DNA of 25,730 nucleotides from a virus, in the IMG/VR virus record IMGVR_UViG_3300028610_001021, positions 1 through 25,730 of that record; one strand, 5' to 3'. The position numbers and the translations under genes are program-made. The notes beneath the pieces are model-generated. The model had not been told where the DNA came from. It searched no databases and worked only from the letters and a program-made list of their open reading frames with translations. Numbering within the stretch: position 1 is the first letter of the stretch; each line of letters begins with the position of its first letter. This document shows positions 15,909 to 22,473 of this stretch, piece by piece.

Positions 15909-16161
15909 CATGCCCTCCATATAGTATTTCGTTTCGCCGGTTAAGCGTTGCCATTAAATTATCTATAGTATTTTTATTCATCGGTGACTGAACTATATGA
16001 CTAATTGTTTCACTTTCAATTATTTTATCAGGATGTTCTTCACAAAATATAACCAAAATATTTCTATATCCTTTTTGCTGCAAAAAAATTATTACAGATT
16101 GACCAGCAATAGTACCCCTTTCTTGACAATCTTCCGGAATAAACCGATTTCCAATCTGCAT
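15889..16161 (-). CDS. Hypothetical phage protein
   Basis: A 90-residue protein starting at a TAATG junction with the upstream gene: MQIGNRFIPEDCQERGTIAG then VIIFLQQKGYRNILVIFCEE. The alternating hydrophobic stretches suggest a small alpha/beta fold. Its end overlaps the nuclease gene's start. I do not recognise the family. Confidence 0.6.
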   Translation of the reverse strand: MQIGNRFIPEDCQERGTIAGQSVIIFLQQKGYRNILVIFCEEHPDKIIESETISHIVQSPMNKNTIDNLMATLNRRNEILYGGHDERSKS

Positions 16162-17318
16162 TATTTTAACGGCTTACATTGTCCGGCAGATAATTTTTCG
16201 ACTATTCCTGGATTATCAAATTCAAAGGAACCGTACACAAAACCGTAATCATTTGAAACAGGCAAATCCCGGCCTTTGTGCGACTGTACAACATCCCACT
16301 GTGTACTGACATATAAATCAGTCGAACTATTTTTTATACAAGGCAAATAATCCCTATTAAGACATGACCACAACGATAGTATTTTATATCCTGTTGTGTA
16401 ATTCTGAATATATCCATACCCTCTGTGCATCGGCCACAATCTATTCAACACAGAAGGGCAATAGGTTGAATTTTGATTTATTATTAGATCATTAATCAAA
16501 TCTTCTTCTATCCATTTCCGCCAATCTATTATTGTATTACCTATCGGCGGCCCCAAAATATCACCCGTAGGAATACCAATCGCTAAAGATTTATTTTTAT
16601 CATTAAGGTCTTTTCTTATTTCTCTAATAAATTCAGTTAAATATGAACCAAGCAAATAGCGCCATGTATCCAAATCAAAATCATCATTACAAATATCTTT
16701 ATAATGATCTTTTCTTACTGGCTCATTAAATTCAAACTGATCTGCAAAATCAGCCGGTTTTGATTGCGATCTTAAACAGATAAATAAACCATCAAAATCA
16801 GTATCATCTATTAAATTTATAAAATGTTCTCTGAAATATTTCCGCACTTCTGGATAAGCCAAACTTAAAACGCCCCATTGTCTTTTGGTTCCGCTTCGAT
16901 CCACTCTATGATATTCGGGGTGTTCATAAGCAAATCTGCTCAAGCGAGCAGTATATTGCACTTTAGTACTATGATAACTGACCTTTCGTTCTTTTAATGA
17001 CGGTAACGGCCAACCCTCATCAAACAAATGAACATATAAATATATTTTCATTCCCATTCTATGTGCTATAGCCGGTACTTCATGATCTTCCACATCTGTG
17101 GCTTTGGCCTTCGGTTTTTTGCAGATCATATTATGAAATGAATTAAACGGTTTATGTTCTGCTTTTCTGATTCCTCGCCAGTATATTTTTTCAATATTTA
17201 ATTTATCTTTCCACATCTTCATCCTGCGCTCTATAGCATCTAAAGTTAATAATTGACTATCGCCGCTTTTTTCATAAGATTTATGGTCACCCCAGGATAC
17301 ATTAATTATGTTTTTCAT
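16161..17318 (-). CDS. Glycoside-hydrolase-like TIM-barrel protein
   Basis: A 385-residue protein with a layout recalling family-10-like putative glycosyl hydrolases (GHL-type): an early strand (INVSWGDHKSY), a central strand MKIYLYVHLFDEGWPLPSLK, FAYEHPEYHRVDRSG, then LSLAYPEVRKYFREHFINLI, DFDGLFICLRSQSKPADFAD, and FEFNEPVRKDHYKDI. The Y-P-E-V-R-x-Y-F ... D-x-DG-x-F-x-x-x-R-S ... F-N-E-P sequence is the recognisable part; the Glu in FNEP is a candidate catalytic residue. It has no signal peptide, so it acts in the cytoplasm or on the virion. The end and start overlap neighbours by one and four bases. The substrate is unknown. Confidence 0.6.
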   Translation of the reverse strand: MKNIINVSWGDHKSYEKSGDSQLLTLDAIERRMKMWKDKLNIEKIYWRGIRKAEHKPFNSFHNMICKKPKAKATDVEDHEVPAIAHRMGMKIYLYVHLFDEGWPLPSLKERKVSYHSTKVQYTARLSRFAYEHPEYHRVDRSGTKRQWGVLSLAYPEVRKYFREHFINLIDDTDFDGLFICLRSQSKPADFADQFEFNEPVRKDHYKDICNDDFDLDTWRYLLGSYLTEFIREIRKDLNDKNKSLAIGIPTGDILGPPIGNTIIDWRKWIEEDLINDLIINQNSTYCPSVLNRLWPMHRGYGYIQNYTTGYKILSLWSCLNRDYLPCIKNSSTDLYVSTQWDVVQSHKGRDLPVSNDYGFVYGSFEFDNPGIVEKLSAGQCKPLK

Positions 17319-17962
17319 AATCTTCTAATCTCAAGAAACGCTTTTTCAATATCCTCATATTTTTCAGGGAAATATCCGAGATAGTCTATGACCTTATTCA
17401 TAATCGCCATTTCCAGCGGATAGTCAATGTCAATTTTCATCGCTGTTTTTGTCGGTGGCATTATATCCGAACAATCAACCCTTAGATACCGAGGATCCCC
17501 TTCTGGTATTACATGAGCCTGTGCGTAACATTCTTGAATTTCATCTCTATTGCTGCATGATTTATAAGCCTTTACTTGAGCTTCAATACCTTTTCTTGAT
17601 ATTCCGGTACTTGAATGTCCACTAACAGGACAACCTAAAGGTGTATAAGCTCCATAAACCCAATGCTGCGGTTTTTCTCGCATAACATTAATTATTCTTT
17701 GTGCTATTTCTAAATCGAAAAACGGACTGTCACCAGATAATGTAAGAGCATGAGTTATACCAAACATATTCCATGTTTCAATATGCCGGTCTGCTAACTC
17801 AAAATTTGATCCTCTATAACAAGCTATATCGTTTGCTTCTGCTATTTCTTGCAATATATCATCAACCTTTAATACGGATGTTGATAATACTACACCGTCA
17901 ATATTTTTAAGCTTCTTACTTTTTGCAATTATCTGTTCTATCATAGCTTTTCCGCCAAGCAT
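17315..17962 (-). CDS. SpsF-like nucleotidyltransferase, second copy (N-terminal motif out of frame)
   Basis: This 215-residue frame matches the body of SpsF/cytidylyltransferase-like sugar nucleotidyltransferases: LGGKAMIEQIIAKSKKLKNI, VVLSTSVLKVDD, then LADRHIETWNMFGITHALTL, SGDSPFFDLEIA and MKIDIDYPLEMAIMNKVIDY. The only ATG/GTG/TTG start is at MLGG, which leaves out the nucleotide-binding N-terminal motif. That motif is present directly upstream in the same frame (17963-18004, ARCSSGRFPNKVLS), but no start codon precedes it before a TAG. It overlaps the end of the first copy (17941-18594). It might be a truncated gene or part of a frameshift product. The role is presumably in activating a surface sugar. 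Confidence 0.7.
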   Translation of the reverse strand: MLGGKAMIEQIIAKSKKLKNIDGVVLSTSVLKVDDILQEIAEANDIACYRGSNFELADRHIETWNMFGITHALTLSGDSPFFDLEIAQRIINVMREKPQHWVYGAYTPLGCPVSGHSSTGISRKGIEAQVKAYKSCSNRDEIQECYAQAHVIPEGDPRYLRVDCSDIMPPTKTAMKIDIDYPLEMAIMNKVIDYLGYFPEKYEDIEKAFLEIRRL

Positions 17963-18594
17963 AGAAAGAACTTTATTCGGAAATCTACCGGATGAACACC
18001 TTGCTGTAGTGCGACTTCCAGCGGATAAGCTATGTTTAAACTAATCAGATATTTATTTCTTAAGGCTTCATCTTTCCAATCATATAAAAAATATCTTTCT
18101 CCTTCTGGTCGTTCTACCCACCATAGCTCTTGATCAGTTCCTTTTTCTTTATACTTCTCAATAACACTTCTATTTAGAAGACTATGGAAGATTCCTTCTG
18201 ACGATACGTGCATATACCTATAATATATATGTCCTGGATGCATTCTTGCAGCTTGTATTGTTTCTTCTATTAATTTTATTTCTATAAACGGCCAATTAGC
18301 CGGTTGCGGATAAAAATAATCCAGATCGTATTTCATTACAGCTTCATAATATCTTAATCCCCGATCATCCGGCGGCCCCGTAATAAACTGAACTCCATAT
18401 TTACCAGCTAAATTCATTAACCATTTATCCTCTGGATAGTCTGTAGTCGATAAAATAATTTCATCAAAGCCTTTGATCTTTACCAATCTTTCAATCACTC
18501 TTTCGATGATTGATAATCCTCCCAGTTTGGCTTTGATCTTATCCGGCCATCGGCCAAAATTTGATCTTGCTAATACAATCGCACCTATTTTCAT
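17941..18594 (-). CDS. SpsF-like nucleotidyltransferase, first copy
   Basis: A 217-residue protein with an intact N-terminal nucleotide-binding segment: MKIGAIVLARSNFGRWPDKI then KAKLGGLSIIERVIERLVKI (A-R-x2-S/x-G-R-x-P-x-K and LGG). EIILSTTDYPEDKWLM, YDLDYFYPQPANWPF and the late SLNIAYPLEVALQQG follow the family's order. SpsF-type enzymes activate sugars as nucleotide derivatives (often CMP) for surface polysaccharide synthesis. The normal YPLE motif is close to the C-terminus, after which about 20-30 residues seem missing compared with the second copy. It starts at an ATGA overlap with the membrane protein gene. Confidence 0.72.
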   Translation of the reverse strand: MKIGAIVLARSNFGRWPDKIKAKLGGLSIIERVIERLVKIKGFDEIILSTTDYPEDKWLMNLAGKYGVQFITGPPDDRGLRYYEAVMKYDLDYFYPQPANWPFIEIKLIEETIQAARMHPGHIYYRYMHVSSEGIFHSLLNRSVIEKYKEKGTDQELWWVERPEGERYFLYDWKDEALRNKYLISLNIAYPLEVALQQGVHPVDFRIKFFLCLAEKL

Positions 18595-18842
18595 TTTACC
18601 TTCCTCCCTTCTTCAAAATCCTTTAATATTTTTCTTACTTGTTTTTTGTAGGCAAAATAGTTTATCGTCATTTTGCCACCTTCTGTAATTATGCTTACTA
18701 ATAGCATTGGTATCATTATAATTAACATAACCAGCAATAGAGAAATCGCCATTATTAGTACACAAGGAATTATTATCGGTGCTAACATTATACTGGCTAT
18801 AATAATATAGATTTTAGGTATTTCTTTTGCTTCGTTTTCCAT
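18591..18842 (-). CDS. Small membrane protein with basic tail
   Basis: An 83-residue protein: a short acidic N-terminus (MENEAKEIPKI), about 45 hydrophobic residues (YIIIASIMLAPIIIPC onward, two likely membrane helices), then a basic cytoplasmic tail (YKKQVRKILKDFEEGRKVK). The tail ends in an ATGA overlap with the first nucleotidyltransferase. Its family is unknown. Confidence 0.58.
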   Translation of the reverse strand: MENEAKEIPKIYIIIASIMLAPIIIPCVLIMAISLLLVMLIIMIPMLLVSIITEGGKMTINYFAYKKQVRKILKDFEEGRKVK

Positions 18843-18854
18843 TTCTATCTCTCC

Positions 18855-19055
18855 TTAAACTCTTAGCACTTGAGTTGTCATATTTTCATAGTTTTTTATT
18901 ATATCCTGAGATGCTTCCTCTATAGCTATTTTTAATTTATTCCGTTTCTTCCTTCTAAACATTAAGCTAGGGTCAAACCATTCAGCTTTAAGCTCTGTAT
19001 ATAATAGCCAAAGTTGTCCATTTTCAACTATTAATTCCGCCAAATTCTCTTTCAC
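18855..19055 (-). CDS. Small hypothetical protein
   Basis: A 66-residue protein, MKENLAELIVENGQLWLLYT followed by a basic middle (MFRRKKRNKLKIAIEEA). It is mostly helical and soluble. AGGAGAGGTAGAAGTG lies before the ATG at 19055, a usable ribosome binding site. I do not recognise the family. Confidence 0.52.
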   Translation of the reverse strand: MKENLAELIVENGQLWLLYTELKAEWFDPSLMFRRKKRNKLKIAIEEASQDIIKNYENMTTQVLRV

Positions 19056-19071
19056 TTCTACCTCTCCTTCA

Positions 19072-19185
19072 TTACATTACCAAATAAAGTATAAAATATA
19101 AACTTATAGTCAAAAGAAAAGCTATGCCCATAATTATCCAATCGCCTTTATCTGGTTCATACGACCTGTCTTCATCTAGGTGCAT
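19072..19185 (-). CDS. Very small membrane protein (37 residues)
   Basis: The peptide begins with an acidic head (MHLDEDRSYEPDKGDW) and then one hydrophobic helix (IIMGIAFLLTISLYFILYLV). AGGAG lies about 10 bases before the ATG, overlapping the stop of the upstream permease gene. A single-pass small membrane protein is likely. It fills the space between the permease and the 66-residue gene. The function is unknown. Confidence 0.5.
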   Translation of the reverse strand: MHLDEDRSYEPDKGDWIIMGIAFLLTISLYFILYLVM

Positions 19186-19192
19186 AATTTAT

Positions 19193-20020
19193 CTACTCCT
19201 TTGTCGCCCCTGAGAATATGTTCTTTAAAAAATGCTTTTGGAATACTGCAAATATAATAAGCGGCGGCATAAAAGCAAAAGTAGCACATGCGTTTTTTAA
19301 TCCATAATGTTCAAGTCCAGATTTAAAAAGTATCTCTGCGCTGGTTACTATCTTCAATATTCCAACCGGCAAAGTATATATATCTTCTGACTGCGCAATT
19401 ATCAACTGCCACATTAAAGCATTCCATCCGCCTATAAATCCAATCAGAAACATAGCAGCAGCCGGAGCCATCGATAAGGGGATCACTATTTTTATCAACT
19501 TAGTTATCTCTCCGGCTCCGTCTATCTCTGCAATATCTAATAAATCATTCGGAAACGATTTTAAAAACTGCCGATAAAAAAATATATAAACAGGTGAAGC
19601 TAATCCTGGTATAACCATTCCTGCTAGTGTATCATACAATCCCATTTTCTTAATCATCAGAAATAACGGTATCATTTTACTCTGCATCGGAACCATTAGA
19701 GAAGCTAAAAATAACATAAAAATAGTTTCTTTATATGGTATTTGTTTTTTAGCAAAAGCATATCCGCTTAAGATGCTGAATGATGTCGCACCAAACGCTC
19801 CAACCGCCGATACAATAAAACTATTAAAAGTCCATCTCAATACCGGCCATTTAAATAAAGTTATGTAATTATCAATAGTCGGTTTTCTCGGTAATAATGT
19901 TGGCGGCATTGCAACAGCCCCTAATGCTGATTTAAAAGAACCGCTTATCATCCAGATAATCGGAAATAAAAGCAATAAGGCTAATAATATTATTATAATT
20001 TGATTAATTGTTTTTGTCAT
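19193..20020 (-). CDS. Sugar ABC transporter permease, MalG type
   Basis: A 275-residue inner-membrane protein with about six membrane helices, the first at residues 5-25. The permease signature EAA loop is EIDGAGEITKLIKIVIPLSM (about residues 165-185). MISGSFK after helix 1, NSFIVSAVGA and the FNxLMW-like WNALMWQLIIAQSED segment fit the MalG/CUT1 family. It pairs with the MalF-type permease at 20430 and the binding protein at 22740 to import a carbohydrate. No ATPase gene lies in the window; a host MsmX/UgpC-like ATPase could serve. It is separated from its partner by a zinc-ribbon gene. Confidence 0.85.
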   Translation of the reverse strand: MTKTINQIIIILLALLLLFPIIWMISGSFKSALGAVAMPPTLLPRKPTIDNYITLFKWPVLRWTFNSFIVSAVGAFGATSFSILSGYAFAKKQIPYKETIFMLFLASLMVPMQSKMIPLFLMIKKMGLYDTLAGMVIPGLASPVYIFFYRQFLKSFPNDLLDIAEIDGAGEITKLIKIVIPLSMAPAAAMFLIGFIGGWNALMWQLIIAQSEDIYTLPVGILKIVTSAEILFKSGLEHYGLKNACATFAFMPPLIIFAVFQKHFLKNIFSGATKE

Positions 20021-20095
20021 TTTTTATCCGGTACAAAAGCCAAACTATGCCGATTATCATACAACCAGCCACCAAGTATACGGGTTACAAAATAT

Positions 20096-20116
20096 GGGCT
20101 ATTCTTTAAATAGCCC
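20096..20116 (-). terminator. Hairpin, possible weak terminator, between permease genes
   Basis: A perfect 8-base stem, GGGCTATT (20096-20103) and AATAGCCC (20109-20116), with a 5-base loop. On the minus strand it is followed by ATATTTTG, a poor U tract. It could reduce transcription into the MalG-type gene, or be an RNA structure. A 22-residue ORF (20106-20174, MDTQEIETEQ...) with a GGGAG site ends inside the stem; it is too short to call a gene. Confidence 0.35.
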
Positions 20117-20177
20117 TATCCCTGAACTTCATTTTAATTAAGTCTTGCTCAGTTTCTATCTCTTGTGTATCCATATC

Positions 20178-20208
20178 TTACTCCCTATCAATCAAGATTT
20201 TCTTTTGT
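20178..20208. repeat. Direct repeat, copy A (31 bases, one mismatch)
   Basis: 27 identical bases followed by one mismatch and three more matches are shared with 20430-20460. Copy A spans the end of the zinc-ribbon gene; copy B spans the end of the MalF-type permease gene and its following GGGAG. The two copies are 252 bases apart and bracket the 78-residue gene. This suggests that gene entered by duplication or recombination at the permease end. Confidence 0.85.
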
Positions 20209-20424
20209 GTCATTTATTTCTTGTTCAAACTGTTTTGAATATTCAAGAAAATTTAAATATTCTTTTCGGTTCATTTTCCTTAAATATTTTATACCGCAAT
20301 ATGGATTGGAGCAATATAAATTATAATAATGGTTTTTATTATCATTCCATAAAAACCTAAAAAATTGATTTTCTTGTTTTAATGGTTGTGAACAAACCCG
20401 ACATATTTGTGTTAAATATCCCAT
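20188..20424 (-). CDS. Small zinc-ribbon-like protein between the permeases
   Basis: A 78-residue protein with two Cys pairs: QICRVCSQPLKQ near residue 8-11 and LYCSNPYCGIKYLRKMNRKE near 38-43. The C-x2-C ... C-x4-C spacing suggests a zinc ribbon. The last residues (NDTKENLD) come from a copy of the permease 3' end read in another frame (see the direct repeat). The ATG at 20424 has a GGGAG site upstream supplied by the permease end. It interrupts the importer operon and has no obvious transport role. I do not recognise the family. Confidence 0.6.
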   Translation of the reverse strand: MGYLTQICRVCSQPLKQENQFFRFLWNDNKNHYYNLYCSNPYCGIKYLRKMNRKEYLNFLEYSKQFEQEINDTKENLD

Positions 20425-20429
20425 CTTTT

Positions 20430-20460
20430 TTACTCCCTATCAATCAAGATTTTCTTCTGT
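20430..20460. repeat. Direct repeat, copy B (31 bases, one mismatch)
   Basis: This is the partner of 20178-20208. It encodes the last residues of the MalF-type permease (QKKILIDRE and stop) and carries the GATAGGGAGTAA that supplies the ribosome binding site of the next gene. As copy B is in frame with a normal permease end, it is probably the original and copy A the duplicate. Confidence 0.85.
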
Positions 20461-21296
20461 ATTATTGTTAATGTAATAATTATTGTGAATACAACTAAAC
20501 TTTCCGCCGCTCCCAATCCATATTTACCGCTTTGAAAAGCTCTAACGAATATTTGATATACCAAAGTAGTAGTTGCATAATACGGCCCGCCCCCGGTTAA
20601 TATATACGGAATTTCCCAAATCATCATTACACCAATTGTCTGCACTATTAAAATAAAAGCTATTATCGGCAGCATTAACGGCATAGTAATATAAAAAGCT
20701 TTTTGTCCGTTACTACAGCCGTCTAACTCAGCAGCATCATATAATTGAGTATCGATAGTCGATAAAGCCGACATATACAGAATGACATTAAATCCCATCG
20801 ATGAAGTTACCATAACAATACAGATCGAAAAAAAAGCCGACGGCATAGTTCCTGTCCAGATAACAGGTTCTATTCCGATTAATCCTATTAAATAATTTAG
20901 TAGCCCGTATTGAGGGTTGAATATCCAACTCCATACTACTGACACAATCATTCCCGCCGATATTAAAGGAACATAATAAGCAAATCTAATGAATGATTGC
21001 ATTTTTCCCGACATGTCATGCGCCACCAACGAAACAAAAAATGGTATCAACACCATTAAAGGAACACAAAAAGCCACAATGCTTATAGTCGTTTTCATTG
21101 ACTTCCAAAATATATCATCGTTTACCAAATATATGAAATTATCGAATCCGATAAATCTGCTAACTCGTGCATTCGCTCTAAAAAACGCAAGGGCAACCCC
21201 CTGTACTGTGGGAATAGCTGTGAAAGTAATAAAAATTATCAGAGCTGGGGCGAGCAATATCAGCCCTGATAAATTACGATTGGACTTCTTTGCCAT
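20430..21296 (-). CDS. Sugar ABC transporter permease, MalF type
   Basis: About 288 residues with six membrane helices; the N-terminus MAKKSNRNLSGLILLAPALI is a typical CUT1 permease start, so I prefer the ATG at 21296 over one at 21314, which would add MRANFF encoded inside the last degenerate repeat of array 1. The EAA loop is YDAAELDGCSNGQKAFYITM followed by PLMLP. IPYILTGGGPYYATTTLVYQ is the MalF-type segment after it. Together with the binding protein and the MalG-type permease it should form a sugar importer in the inner membrane. Array 1 lies directly upstream, so its mRNA leader is the repeat array itself. Confidence 0.84.
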   Translation of the reverse strand: MAKKSNRNLSGLILLAPALIIFITFTAIPTVQGVALAFFRANARVSRFIGFDNFIYLVNDDIFWKSMKTTISIVAFCVPLMVLIPFFVSLVAHDMSGKMQSFIRFAYYVPLISAGMIVSVVWSWIFNPQYGLLNYLIGLIGIEPVIWTGTMPSAFFSICIVMVTSSMGFNVILYMSALSTIDTQLYDAAELDGCSNGQKAFYITMPLMLPIIAFILIVQTIGVMMIWEIPYILTGGGPYYATTTLVYQIFVRAFQSGKYGLGAAESLVVFTIIITLTIIQKKILIDRE

Positions 21297-21300
21297 AAAA

Positions 21301-21453
21301 AAATTCGCTCTCATATTTTGGTTTTCTCTTTATCAGTGGCTCGCTAGGCCCCGATGGTTTTCTCATCTATTGTGACTCGCTTCCTCTTACTGGTTTTCTC
21401 GTGGTTATTGGCTCGCTCTACCCACGTGGTTTTCTTAATCGTCCTGGCTTATT
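21301..21453 (-). repeat. TIGR-like interspaced guide array 1 (4 units)
   Basis: On the + strand TGGTTTTCTC starts at 21319, 21355, 21391 and 21427, exactly 36 bases apart. Halfway between lies TGGCTCGCT (21337; TGACTCGCT at 21373; 21409; degenerate TGGCTTATT at 21445). A further degenerate half-repeat AAATTCGCT is at 21301. Spacers of 8 bases (TTTATCAG, ATCTATTG, GTGGTTAT, AATCGTCC) and 9 bases (CTCATATTT, AGGCCCCGA, TCCTCTTAC, CTACCCACG) alternate and are all different. The array fills the gap between the HNH-Nop gene stop (21454) and the permease start. It is read as a guide array in the sense of TIGR systems; strand is assumed from the gene direction. Confidence 0.88.
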
Positions 21454-22425
21454 TTATAAATCTTCTGGATACAGCCAACCCCTTTCTTTCGGATCGATCT
21501 GATCATCATGTCCCAACATATCTTTACCATAAGTATTATCAGTGGAGAGACCTAAAAATTTACGAGCTACAACCCAATAATCGCCGCTTAATTCTTTCAT
21601 CATTTTTCTATAAGCTGCCCCATGTCGATGGCATTTCATTGCATCTTTCCATTTTAAAGTTACAAGCTCACCTTTTCGGTTTCGGCTTTTGACGGGTTTT
21701 TCACTTATAGCAAGACGGTCTTTGATTCTATCGCCAATTACTCGATAGGGGCATTCCCTGTTTTTCCACATCGAATCAACAGCCCGCCATAAAGCAGTCC
21801 TTAAACTTTTGTTCCCCCCACTAGTTTCGCCCTTTGTATAACGGTCATGGCTCGGCCTATCTAATCCTATATACTTCCAGACAGACGAACGATGTTTTGC
21901 TTTTTCAGGAATGATATAAGTCAACAGGTAAGCTATTGTTTGCGCCGCCAAACCCTTAACATTCAAAGCTGATTTAACAATACCTTCATCTTTATGATCC
22001 TTAACCCATATTTCTATCAGTCTCGTTCTCTGCAATACTTTGTCATGTAATTCCGGTAACATTTCTTCTAATTGAACTTTAGTTATTTCTGAACAGTCGT
22101 CGGTTTTTCTGTTATAGGCTCTCAGTTGATTTTCAATTTTGTTTTTGAGTTTTAACCATTGCTCTCGATCATCAATCGCTATTTTTAATGCGCCCAGATC
22201 TTCGGGTCTTATTCTATGAGCACCATGCCTTTTCATGTGGCAGGTGGGGCAGGCTAGCCGTGTATTATCTATTTCATATCCTTGTCCCTGGGCTTTCGGT
22301 ATTAATCGGTCTGTATCAATTAATCCTTTTTCGATTTGGTCTTTCGTAATTTCACCACCACAGATATAACAATAATATCCATGCTCTTCTCCAACCTTAT
22401 TCTTTAACCCTATTTTATTACCCAT
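21454..22425 (-). CDS. tasH: TasH-like protein: HNH nuclease fused to Nop / IS110-C-terminal-like domain
   Basis: A 323-residue protein with a perfect AGGAGGT site before the ATG. Residues about 15-70 are an HNH domain: YYCYICGGEI (C-x2-C), DTDRLIPKAQGQGYEIDNTR, then LACPTCHMKRHG (N and second C-x2-C). The usual DH of the motif reads DR here. Residues about 105-300 hold a helical Nop / Transposase_20-like domain: VKGLAAQTIAYLLTYI, SSVWKYIGLDRPSHDRYTKG, SGGNKSLRTALWRAVDSMWK and YWVVARKFLGL. Nop domains bind box C/D-type RNAs, and HNH-Nop proteins beside interspaced repeat arrays define TasH of TIGR-Tas. Arrays lie on both sides. It lacks the DEDD RuvC-like domain of an IS110 transposase, so it is unlikely to be one. 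Confidence 0.82.
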   Translation of the reverse strand: MGNKIGLKNKVGEEHGYYCYICGGEITKDQIEKGLIDTDRLIPKAQGQGYEIDNTRLACPTCHMKRHGAHRIRPEDLGALKIAIDDREQWLKLKNKIENQLRAYNRKTDDCSEITKVQLEEMLPELHDKVLQRTRLIEIWVKDHKDEGIVKSALNVKGLAAQTIAYLLTYIIPEKAKHRSSVWKYIGLDRPSHDRYTKGETSGGNKSLRTALWRAVDSMWKNRECPYRVIGDRIKDRLAISEKPVKSRNRKGELVTLKWKDAMKCHRHGAAYRKMMKELSGDYWVVARKFLGLSTDNTYGKDMLGHDDQIDPKERGWLYPEDL

Positions 22426-22473
22426 CTGTTACCTCCTAAATATTTACCATTCTCCAACAGAGAATTGATTTTA

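Noticed and set aside
20021-20187. Tiny ORFs between the zinc-ribbon and MalG-type genes
   Set aside because: Only 22-23 residues, one with a non-ATG start; the hairpin is the more certain content of this gap.
21454-22425. IS110-family transposase with repeats as insertion-sequence ends
   Set aside because: The N-terminal DEDD RuvC-like domain is absent and replaced by HNH; the repeats are multi-unit arrays with unique spacers rather than element ends.
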